Part shown: piece by piece, positions 55,041 to 64,000 of the stretch
Layout of the letters: every line of letters begins with the position of its first letter
Numbering within the stretch: the stretch's first letter is position 1
NCBI RefSeq assembly: GCF_963678635.1
Contig: NC_087071.1
Location: 29,500,141-29,564,140 of the forward strand
DNA length: 64,000 bases
Source: Symsagittifera roscoffensis
Lineage: Eukaryota > Xenacoelomorpha > Acoela > Convolutidae
Direction: 5' to 3'
The notes under the pieces: model-generated
Told to the model about the DNA's origin: nothing
Database searches by the model: none
Seen by the model: the letters and a program-made list of their open reading frames with translations, nothing else
Made by a program: the position numbers and the translations under genes

Positions 55041-55906
55041 GGCCGCAGGCAAAAATTTTAGGGCATTCACACCATTCAGAGCTCCCTGATACGAGCAATT
55101 CCGTCTTAAGGTATACACAATAAGAAACCTTGATTTTCATTATCAAAGAAGCTAAAACAATAGATTCAGAAGATATCTTAAAATTTCAACAAAAATTATG
55201 TTTTTAGTTTTACCAATGATACATTTTACTCAAAATTTTTCCCTTTAAATGCAACTGTGACTGATGAAAACTGCTGCTAATTCTTTTGAAGTAAAAAGGT
55301 CGTTTTTTTTCTAATTATTAAGATTTTTCCACGCTCAGCATTTTTCGCGTTTTTGTATTGAAAGCACAAAAATAGTTACGTTTTCCGCGTGAACCTCTGA
55401 ATTCTAAATTTTTTTAAAGGCGCAGTTTGATTTACAGTGTTACTTGCCAAAACTTGTACTCCGCTCAGCATTAGCTTGTAATAATTGAAAAACAGGAAAA
55501 ACAAGGAGTTTTTTTCGCCAGTGGAGTTCGGCGCTTTTAAGACATCCAAAAAGTTTGATGTGGAAAACTAGAGCAGCTTCATGATATGTGTATTTAGTCC
55601 TCGGACACAAAAAGTCTTAAATTTTTTCCTGAACAGCGTGTTTTGAGAGCACAGTATATTTGTGTGTGTTCTAGTCAAAATTGCAAATTTCCGCCACTTA
55701 TTTTTCAGCTTCTTCTTTACAATTTTAAAACTCCATGATCGGGTAACATGATGCCTATTTAATGCAAGATGATGGTTTCTTGTGTTTTAATTTGTCTCTC
55801 AGTTGTTCACAGAAGTCAAAATAATACCAATTAGTTTGTAACAAATCATGACAATATTAAATGATTATATCGCGTTCTGCGAGAATTAACGAGGGACAAA
55901 TTCATG
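55041..55906. other. Unassigned AT-rich stretch
   Basis: No supported gene. The phrase ttcagagctccctgatacgagcaat (55074) recalls ttcagggctctgccctgatgtgagcaat at 61672, so a small dispersed repeat may be present. Confidence 0.4.
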
Positions 55907-55936
55907 TCATGAAAATCCTCGGGGGGGGGGGGGGGG

Positions 55937-57000
55937 AGGGATGTCATGTTTAAATCCAAAGGGGAAGGGGTTGAGCCCAGTTTTTTGTTGTATTACAATT
56001 AAAGTGGTCTTAAATCTCCTTTTTGGAGATAAAACAGTGAGTTTCCCCGCTGGTCTCGTTAAAGTACCTAGGGTTGTTTTCAGGTTACACAAAGGCGTGA
56101 TGCCATCCGAGCCGGTAAAAACATCTAACACTCGACTCAGTGGCCAGACGCCTTCTGTTGTAAGCTCTTCAATTATGCACACAAGGTCATCTTTTCTGAA
56201 AGGTTCCTCGAGTTGCGTCCATTTAGTCCTTTTGGGGACAATTCAAAAATAGACGCTTCCAGATCTTCTCAAGCCAACCTTTTGCCCGCTACCATGACTT
56301 GCTGGACAGTTTACTGGTAGGTGCTTTGCCGAAAACTGCTGCCGGAGCGTAGACGAAAGGACGACCCAATGGAAATTTTAGGTGTCAGTGGAAGGTCGTC
56401 GTCAAGGTTAGTACTGACATACGTTAGCGGACGTGAGGTGAGGATTGCCTCTGTCTCGGCTACAATAGTCGCAAACAGATCTCTTGGTAGTCGATCAGAA
56501 TGCTCGCTTTATCATTAAGACGATTTGATCCCACCTGCCGCCAAAGTGGGTGCTGACGGAGGATTTAGGCTTTATTCGACATTGTGGATTCATAACGTTT
56601 TATTTTGGGTGATTTCGCTCAAGATACTTGGTTCCGAGCGCAACTGCTTATGGCGCTTACCAGGTAAGTATTATTGTTAGAGGCTAAAAGCTTAGGTGTG
56701 CCTCTCCTAGCAATGATGCATCTGCTGGCCGTTATGCAGTTGTTCATAGTAAGGTTCTCTGTCAATTCGAGGTGAACCGTGGGAGTGAAGAGACATGTGA
56801 AGAGGCAAATTGAATTTTTCCAGTTGTGTCCTTTGTTGCGATGTGGAATGGCCCTATGTAATCAATCGATGGGTTTGTGAACCCGAATGGATCATCAGAC
56901 GGATCGTCGATTATGTTTGGGGCCCAATGATAACAAAGCCCTGTTGCAGATAGAAGCGTACGTACTCGGTGCCGTGATGCAGACAGCGGCAACGAGTGCT
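55937..57000 (-). pseudogene. pol: BEL/Pao integrase remnant
   Basis: 56992-56762 contains FGFTNPSIDYIGPFHIATK, the core start with a catalytic-Asp-like DY. Near 56560 the minus strand reads FNPPSAPTLAAGG or, in another frame, HFGGRWDQI. Near 56430 it reads AETEAILTSRPLTYVSTNL followed by DDDLPLTP. 56182-about 55990 has WPLSRVLDVFTGSDGI and TLTRPAGKLTVL, the BEL C-terminal domain. Multiple frameshifts. The poly-Pro end of the last frame comes from a 16-G tract at 55921-55936. Confidence 0.8.
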
Positions 57001-57166
57001 CTCGGTCATCATGCTAACAATTGGTTACTGTGCGCTTAAGTTTATTGCATGTTTTGTTGCGTCCGGTAAAGGAAAAACTTAAACTCGTTCGCGCGCGCAA
57101 TTAATACCGTTGTCGAAAAAAGGAGAGAACTATTGTAGTTTGTCTTTATTGTCAACTAGCTGCTTG

Positions 57167-58059
57167 TTAATCGATTGGATATGTTGAAGTTTTTAATCTT
57201 GTCGATATACCTGAAGATTTGTCGTAATTTTGCCTGGACATAGAAGAAAATTGGTTAGGTCGGCTCTCGGATTCAACTGTTTGTGCTTCGTTAGTTGGCA
57301 GTTTAGTCTCGCATGGTTGAAAATCTATGACTCTATGTCCAGGTTCTTGCATGCTCGCGAGTAGATGTTCACGTACTGTGACAACTCTTTAGGTGTAGCG
57401 TTAACCAGGTCGTGCAGCACGGAGAGTTCTTCCCACTTCATTAGTAGACATACTGAAAAATTGAGCGAGCAAATTGGGCCAGGTTGTTAAAATTCAGATC
57501 AGCGGTGTAGCCATTGAGTCCAAAGTGGTAAATTAGTTTCCGTAGGACAGCAGCGTATCCGATAAAGCCCTTTTGTTGGCTCAGTATCAAATTATCAATT
57601 TTTTCGAGTTCCCTGATGAACGCTGACACTACATATGTTGGGTTACAGTATCTAATTCAAGTTTTGCCCGCTCGTTCTGAGAAAAATTGGTTCCTTAGCT
57701 CTCTATTATCAGTTATTTATGACTGCAAGCAAGTATTTTTTCTCAACCGGACTTAGACGTGGGCTGTTGCCAATCACAGCCTAAAAGAATCCAAACCAGT
57801 TGTTACACTCCAGTGGGGTTTCATCAAACTTCCTTGGTGTGATTTCCCGTAACTTGAATCCATTCAAACTGTAGTTGATGTCAGTATTCGGACGAGTGGT
57901 AACGTGCTTGCTGACTTGTCTTCGTTCATCGTCGAAAAGACGGTTGCCTTGTTCGTCGTGTGATTGCGAGTTAGTCCTATGGTGGTCGCTGAAGTAGTTG
58001 GCAACAAAAAGTTCAGATGTAGCACAGGATTTTTTGCAGACCATATAGGTTAATGTCAA
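57167..58059 (-). pseudogene. gag: BEL/Pao gag remnant
   Basis: The first frame (58059-57781) ends FKLREITPRKFDETPLEC then NNWFGFF, the usual 'PKFxGxPxxWxxF' entry of BEL/Pao Gag capsid. 57629-57441 has QKGFIGYAAVLRKLIYHFG, and near 57400 the DNA reads ELSVLHDLVNATPKELSQY. 57352-57167 is a Gln/Ser-rich tail. Several frame changes; no zinc knuckle is visible. Confidence 0.65.
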
Positions 58060-58780
58060 CCGACATCTGGTCTTCGTGTGTTGAGTTTTCGTTTCAAATG
58101 GTATTTTCAGTGGGAACTGGTGGAGGCGAGAAGTTATTCTACTGATTAGTTCAACAAACCTTCAGATTTTTAAGTGCTTTTACCGCTTTTTGTGAGAAAT
58201 AAAGTGAAGCAAAACCATGTCATGAATACTGCAAACATCACAATAAAGCATTCATTTGAAGTGGCGATTCTGTCAAAATATTGCATGGGTAATGGTTATC
58301 CTTCATATTCTGGCACGATCAAGTCCGGTGTTGCTTTTGTTTTGGCAAAACGTTGCGCTATCTGGCAAGACTTTACCTATTGACTACGTTTCACAAGATC
58401 CCGGATTAGGCTCCATGAAAAAATAGATTATCCTTCAATTTCATTAATGAAGTCTATAAAAATTTTTATAATTTAGTTTCGTTTCGAAAAAAGTTGAATG
58501 ACCAGCAATTTTTCCTTACAAAAAGAAACATTAAAAATCTTCTTATTTGTTTTAAGTATTTTTGAACAACCTAAATGACGTTCTCTGGAATGGAAAGAGG
58601 TTTTTTTGCCAAAACTTTGATGTTTTTGCATAAAAAAATTAGTTATCATACATTTTTCTCAAGGAAACTTTTCATGATAAGCTTTTTTTAGAAGTTTAAT
58701 GAGCTGATCACAAGGCAGTCTATTGACTGCAAAAATAACTTTTCTTACATCGGATTGAAATATTTTTACGAGAGCATTAA
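58060..58780. other. Unassigned stretch
   Basis: May contain the 5' leader or LTR of the minus-strand BEL element, but I recognise no boundary. A 69-codon frame at 58174-58383 has no motif. Confidence 0.35.
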
Positions 58781-60110
58781 CTACATTTACATCGGATTGA
58801 AAAACTTTTTACGAGCAAAAAGGGATAAAATTCGGCAGTATATATCCCTAGACGGCTTTTTTGGTAAGTTATTTAGTTTAACCAGTTGAAATTTCCCTGG
58901 AAAGAAGTTTAGCAAAAATAGTGATTGATGTTTTGCGATTAATTTTCTTTGCATCTCTGGTTGCACAGGCACACTCTGCGTAGTATTTCAAAAACATAAT
59001 GATCATTTTTCTAATTCTATTTGCATCGAATTCATTTGATTACCTTTGAAAGCATAGACATATGCCTAGCGGAATTTATCTTGATCAAAACTGTGTTCAG
59101 TTTTTCTCAGTAACAGCATCCTGAACTAAGGTCAAAGTGCACACTTTAATCAAAAGTTACTTAAGAAGTTTTAATAATTCAAAGATATGCAATTTTTTTT
59201 TATAAAATATGTTTTTTACTTTTGTGTTTTTCCTTTATACTCTCATTTCTTCTCAAAAAATTTCTAAAAGATTTGTCCCGGAAACTATTTTCAATTTCTG
59301 AAACCTTAGAGTCAGTTTGAACACGTAAGTAGGGTAACGAGTGTTTCTCTTCGAATCTTATTCCAATCTGTTTCACATCTGATTTTCCGCTGCTTTTTCT
59401 GGATAGTGTCATTTTTGTTTGGTTTATCTTCCTTTAAGTTCAGTTTTTTTCCAAACAACATGCTAATTTGTCTAACGCTTTTTGGTGTCTTCTAGTTGAC
59501 TCATTGTTTCTCGCTGTTGTTTTGACGACAAATTTGTTTGCTTATAATATCAGATTGGTTCGCTTCTTTCAACTTGTTCAAATTATCTATGAAAAGAATG
59601 AAAAAAGCGGGCCTAAAATGGATCGCAAAGGGTCCTCCATTTTTCACAACTTTGTTTCATGAAGGTTCGAAACAGGTTTCCAAAAACCATATGTGTGATA
59701 CTTCCCTTGTAGTATTTTGTGGTCAACTGTTTCAAAGGCATTTTGAAGGTCAGGGTATTCACATAAGGTCTTTTTGATCCTCGAATTCTAATGCTGACAC
59801 ACTTTATCTATCATGATTGTCAAAGAACAAAGAATCAACTGTACTCCTTCTTGATCTGAATCTAAGATGTCAATTTTGTATCAATTGTTTTTTTGTGGAG
59901 TTTAGTTCACTCTGTTACAAAAAACCCGCATAACTTTTTGACCCTTTTAAAGAGAAATTGGAGTGTAATTTGATAGGTTTACCTTAGTTCATTGCTTTTT
60001 TGAAGAGAGGATTTGTTTTTGCAATTTTGAAACTCTCTGGAGACATTTGTCTATACAAACCTTTCTGTGAAAATTTATCAAAACTGGGGGCGAAACCGGT
60101 CCATCTTTTT
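58780..60110 (-). pseudogene. Degenerate LINE RT, minus strand
   Basis: Reading leftward in several frames: SPESFKIAKTNPLFKK (about 60060-60010), RFRSRRSTVDSLF (near 59850), DLQNAFETVDHKIL (59757-59715; the DLxKAFDTVDH motif of LINE RT), FFILFIDNLNKLKEA (near 59570) and, at 59412-59200, VKQIGIRFEEKHS. The FADD catalytic box is not visible. It is the N-to-C order of a CR1/L2/jockey-like RT; clade uncertain. Confidence 0.7.
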
Positions 60111-60499
60111 CAAGTAGTAGTGATCACGTCAAAATGTATCTAGACTTAAATTTGTTTTTAAAGATTTGTTTACAATTGATTTTTCAATTTCCATTAGATC
60201 TCCCAAAAATTGACTTAATTTGTTTTTTGGCTTTTAATTATTGGAATCACTCGTCGATTTTTGCTCAAAATTCGCAAAAAAATGTTGGATTTAATAAAAT
60301 TTTTGTACTTTTATACGTTCACATGTTAGATCGTTGTTCCGACAAAAACATTCTGTTTTATGAGTGTTGGGTTCAATTTGTCATGTTTTGATAAAAAGTT
60401 AAATTTTTTCTGACTGAAAACTTTTAAACCCACTTGGTTTTATATTCAACTTGTGGTTCCAGTTTTTTTTAACTAGTCGTTATTTCTTTCTCTCTAGTT

Positions 60500-60895
60500 T
60501 CCACTATTACTTTCGTTGTTCTGTTTTTCTTCTGATTTTCTTCTAAAATGGCCGTTTCGACGTTTCTCGGAAGTGTGACGTCACAAATCGAATTTTTAAA
60601 ATTTAAAAATTCCAGAATCTTCTGACTTTCACGATTCGTCTAATCGTCTAAATAACACTGCTAGTCCCCCAAAACTGCCAATTCTCCAGGTCAGCGGCTA
60701 ACAATTTGAAATTGCACTTTAGTCCATTCTGGTCGAATGACACAACAACTCCAATCTGTCGTTATTTTCCCGTAGTTGTTTTCACTGCAACTATTGTTGT
60801 TTTGTTTTTCTTCTGTTTTTTCTCCAAAATGGCCGATTCAGCATTTCTCAGAAATGTGACGTCACAATTCGAAATCTTAAAAAATTAAAATACCA
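60500..60895 (+). repeat. Duplicated ~120-bp segment with CRE palindromes
   Basis: ttgttttgtttttcttctg, aaaatggccg, gacgtttctcgg/cagcatttctcag and gtgacgtcacaa occur at about 60510-60610 and again at 60790-60890. Each copy has a perfect CREB/ATF-type TGACGTCA (60576-60583 and 60857-60864). Confidence 0.85.
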
Positions 60896-60983
60896 GGGGG
60901 GGGGGTTCAAACTCTACAATTATTAATTTCCCCGACTTCTACCAACTCCCAACTCATAATCCCCCCATTCAATGACAGCCACC

Positions 60984-61011
60984 TCCCCCCCCCCCCCGGG
61001 GGGGGGGGGGA
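60984..61011. repeat. C13G13 palindrome
   Basis: A run of 13 C (60985-60997) is followed at once by 13 G (60998-61010), flanked by T and A, forming a perfect 28-bp palindrome. A 10-G run lies at 60896-60905. Either a real fold-back or a join between opposite-strand homopolymer-ended reads. Confidence 0.8.
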
Positions 61012-61369
61012 AATTAGAAGTGTGCGGTAAATTGGGAAAAGTGTAAACTTGGAGGTGGTAAACAGGAGAGGGCCGGATAACGGGGAAGGGGTTCACTGAT
61101 TCAACCCCTCAATTCTATCATTGAATAAACCGAAGTTTATTTCCGTCTGGAAAATCATTCTAAAAAGAAATGAGGAGTTCAACTTGTTCTTCTTTCTTTC
61201 GAAAAAAATTGAACAACTGTACTCGGGGTGGTTGTTTTTTCTTCGACAAATTCCGACTTTTCAATCAGACATTTTTGACGGATTTTTAAATAATCCAAAA
61301 AGAATTTTTTGAGGAAAAATTTAAACTAAAATTTTACCTGTAAATTTTCCCCGGAAAACTATGGGGGTT
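61012..61369. other. Unassigned stretch
   Basis: Nothing supported. G-rich to about 61095, then AT-rich. Confidence 0.4.
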
Positions 61370-61710
61370 TAAGGATTGCCAATAAGGCCATTTTGGGACA
61401 ACTAACGCGCGATATATTTCGTGCTTCTAACGCGTAGGCGGAGTCTTAATTCGCCTTAGAAATCGTTCCAAATTGGTTGATGCAGCTATTTTCCATAGTT
61501 CCTATGTTAATAGAAGCAAAATTTATCTTGTTTTACTATATGCTGCAAGTAGGGATGATTTTCAAAAAAAAACTAATAAAAACTTTGAATTTTTTTTCAT
61601 TTCTTTTTTCTTTTTTTAATTTTCTTCCTAAGGCTTACACTGCCTAGACCTTGAAAGGCAATAGGAACATTCAGGGCTCTGCCCTGATGTGAGCAATCTT
61701 GTTGTATGTG
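61370..61710 (-). repeat. Dispersed repeat R5, uninterrupted copy
   Basis: Its complement matches 19925-20480 in order (gggca/gaagtcctgaatgttcc, then aaaaatcatcc, ccaatttggaacgatttctaag and gatatatcgcgcg) but lacks the M1 MITE. Confidence 0.75.
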
Positions 61711-62670
61711 ATGCTTAACTTTATGCGGAACTTATCACTTTACTGTAAATAGCGTGTGGAGGGATACTTTTCAAAAGAGTCTTCTCGAAATTGATGAACT
61801 CAGTTTATTGAAAACACTAACTATTTTTATGGACCTACTCCATCGACCTTCAAAAAGCAACCGAAACTTTCGGAGCTTCGTCCGTATACGAGCAGTCTTG
61901 TTATTAGTTCATTTCGTTGCTTCTCCTTTTTCAACTCTTGTCACTTAATCCAAAAAATTCCTATAATTCGCAAACTTTGAGCGTTACAATAGGTGTGGTA
62001 TAAAGAATATGTAACGAAAATCAGCTTATGATACGAGAAGTTTATGGCGGAGTCCTTGTACCCAATGAAAGTCCAAAATTTTGCAGAATTTTCCAGAAAT
62101 AATTATAATGGATTATATTGTATTATATTGGATTATAATTTTTCTAATTTTTTCCCCAAATTTCTGCATTTAAAAAAAATTGCTGCTTTTTCTGCATTCT
62201 TCACAGCTTACTCGGTTTCTAAACCTAACCACCTTGAGTTGTTTGTCCGTGGAACCTCGCTGCGGATAGTCAAAATTGGCTGAAAAAAATAGTTTGAAAA
62301 AACTTACCCTACTCTATAATTCCCCCACTCCTCAAGAGTGATCGGAATAAAAACGCGTCGCTCAGCATTTTGCCAATTCAAAAAAACTGCCAGTTTTTTG
62401 TACCGGATCCGATTTGTGGTACTTGTGTCAAATTTTAGTGTCGCATCTCAACATCGGAATCCTCTTTTGGAAAAAAAAAAACGAAAAACACGATCTTTAA
62501 AATTGAGCTTTGATTTAATTCGAATCAGGTAGAGATCTAAAACTGGCGGGACACAGACCAATGTTACGATAAATGAATAAAACAATCGAATTATGTAATT
62601 ATAATCAATCATGTTTATCTATATGTGTTTATAACTGTGATTTAGCAACGACAGTGAGTTAGGACTGGGG
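61711..62670. other. Unassigned AT-rich stretch
   Basis: Short frames only (64-79 codons), without motifs. Nothing supported. Confidence 0.4.
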
Positions 62671-63706
62671 TGTATAACTCATAGAGTAATTTCGGATAGG
62701 GTACACCGTCTGCTCGTCACGCTATCTTATTTTCGGCCGGATAGATTCGTGCAACTTCTTAGTCTAATACCGATCCTAATCTTACTCTTATACTATCTAG
62801 TCTCAGGTTGTTTAACTAGTCTCTGCTAGGCTCAATAGATCTAGGGTATACTGGTTTATTGCGGCTGCTGAAGTGCTCGGGAGAGTCCAACTAATTTCTA
62901 AGTTAAATTCAAATCTCTCTGGTGCTGAAATTACAAGTAACTTCAGCACTTACAAATAAGTGGGTTGTTAGTTAGATGGATCATGATTGGTTAATATTAA
63001 ATACTTTACATTGGTAAAATATCTAATTTATCCAATCATAAAATGTAGTTTAGATCAGGTTCCACCCATCCGGGTTTTACAGAGTTTTTTAGAATAGTTC
63101 TTCTGCAATTCGAAGGATGGATGATGGACGTTGGTTTTGGGCGAACATCATTTTCTTCCGTTTCCTCTTTGTTAAAGAAGTTCCAGGAAGCTGGAGTTAG
63201 AGACATAAGACGTTGTGTCTTCTAGTGACAACGACTAAGTCTTTGCAACAAACTCAAATCTGATTTCAGAATGGTTGGCTATGTCAGGTTTTTCTGTTCT
63301 GCGTGGAGAACTTCTTTTGTGTCTGATTTAGTTTGGGAATGGCGTGGAGATTGTGCGTGGAGGGGATGCCTGGTTACTCGGATCTGTACGTATACTTGAA
63401 CATCGAGGTGGTCATTGGTCTAGTTCAATGAAGTCCTTTTCTGCGAAGTCAAGTCGTACTCTAAATCCTTTGAGTTGTGATTGTGAGTGGCATATCGATT
63501 GTGGTTGGTCATATTCTCTCGAGTGTAGTGGGGTCGTTTTGTCTTTAGATGTTCGTCCTTGGTGTTGTATTCTGATCTATGTATTGCATAATGTAATTTA
63601 CATTTTATAAAACATTTATTAGTTTAATATTTTTTAATTATGATTTTAGTTAGTTGTTTTCACAAAAGCTTTTTGTTTTAGTTCGGTTATTTTGAAGAGT
63701 TACTCA
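62671..63706 (-). repeat. LTR of a second gypsy-element copy
   Basis: Its complement matches both LTRs of the 35-54 kb element. It resembles the 5' LTR at 63062-63100 (acccatccgggttttacaga) but the 3' LTR at 63190-63225 (gctggagttagagacataag). At its left end the terminal ~22 bases (aagaccatcggttataactca) are missing, so the tip is truncated or diverged. Confidence 0.85.
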
Positions 63707-64000
63707 CCCTTGAGTAGCTCTTATTATAAATAGAGGTGTGGTCACAAAGCGTGGATGTAGCGCGGTGGGTTAGGCCGGCTATAGAGCATGCTCAGGACGT
63801 CCTTCCTGGTGGGTTAGGCCAGGAGTGGGAGTATGATTTCATGCGGTTTTTGTGAGGGGTCCTGTTATGTGACAACGTTTTATGTTGGGTTTGTTGTGGT
63901 TTTTCTTATGTCTTGTTGGTTATGTCCTTTTTCCAAAAAGCAAATTGTTCGTGGTATGGGTTTGTCTTTCGACTTTTTTGTGTTTTATTATTTCTTTCTT
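63707..64000 (-). mobile_element. 3' internal end of the second gypsy copy, running off the window
   Basis: The complement matches 52960-53254 (accatanacacaacaatttg-like and cctaacccacc blocks). The rest of the element should lie to the right of the window, in minus orientation. Confidence 0.8.

Larger units (their letters stand above)
55907..58059 (-). mobile_element. Internally deleted BEL/Pao element, minus strand
   Basis: Reading leftward: gag fragments (58059-about 57167), then directly integrase (57000-55937). Protease, RT and RNase H are absent, so about 3 kb has been lost between 57167 and 57000. It is a different lineage from the 6.6-17.4 kb element, judging by the integrase end (WPLSRVLDVFTGSDGI versus HYPPARIMSLNYGKDNI). 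Confidence 0.75.

Noticed and set aside
56321..56518. Plus-strand Arg/Ser-rich frame
   Set aside because: Antisense to the BEL/Pao integrase segment ILTSRPLTYVS.

Overview
The window looks like repeat-dominated nuclear DNA of an AT-rich invertebrate animal. The basis is BEL/Pao and Ty3/gypsy retrotransposons, LINE remnants, dense MITEs with 8-bp target duplications, a consensus GTAAGT/TACTAAC/TTAG intron, a 200-N assembly gap and no bacterial-style operons. No intact host gene, rRNA, conventional tRNA or CRISPR array was found. I cannot name the species.

Layout. 1-6.6 kb: MITE, gap, then long repeat units, including an exact-period 1576-bp tandem duplication that carries short ORFs of unknown function; a tRNA-like stretch sits before the second unit. 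6.6-18.3 kb: a dead BEL/Pao retrotransposon (gag, protease, RT, RNase H, integrase fragments) rebuilt by a 998-bp gag duplication, a ~3.6-kb gag-to-pol tandem duplication and a fold-back palindrome; its 3' flank resembles the repeat units on its left. 18.4-24.2 kb: a nest of three MITE families that share GGCTCTTTT termini and 8-bp target duplications, some inserted in each other. 24.8-27.3 kb: a diverged ~1.2-kb tandem duplication. 28.5-33 kb: small TIR elements, a dispersed repeat and two head-to-head LINE remnants. 35.3-54.4 kb: the main feature, a ~19-kb Ty3/gypsy retrovirus-like element. 54.4-62.6 kb: dispersed repeats, a deleted minus-strand BEL/Pao element, a minus-strand LINE and a duplicated CRE-containing segment. 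62.7-64 kb: LTR and 3' end of a second copy of the gypsy element in opposite orientation, running off the window.

The gypsy element has LTRs, a tRNA primer site, a repeated leader, a small basic ORF, an extra 419-aa ORF before gag, a CCHC gag, an aspartic protease, RT, RNase H, an apparently intact DD35E integrase with a GPY/F tail, then a long 3' region. That region holds a ~390-codon proline/serine-rich frame with no ATG, an envelope-glycoprotein-like gene (one frame with two in-frame stops), and a further proline/serine-rich accessory gene that starts in an ATGA overlap with env. Gag, protease, RT and env are broken, so this copy is defective, but the gene set is larger than in ordinary gypsy elements and is the best candidate for an undescribed system. 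No host gene regulation can be inferred.
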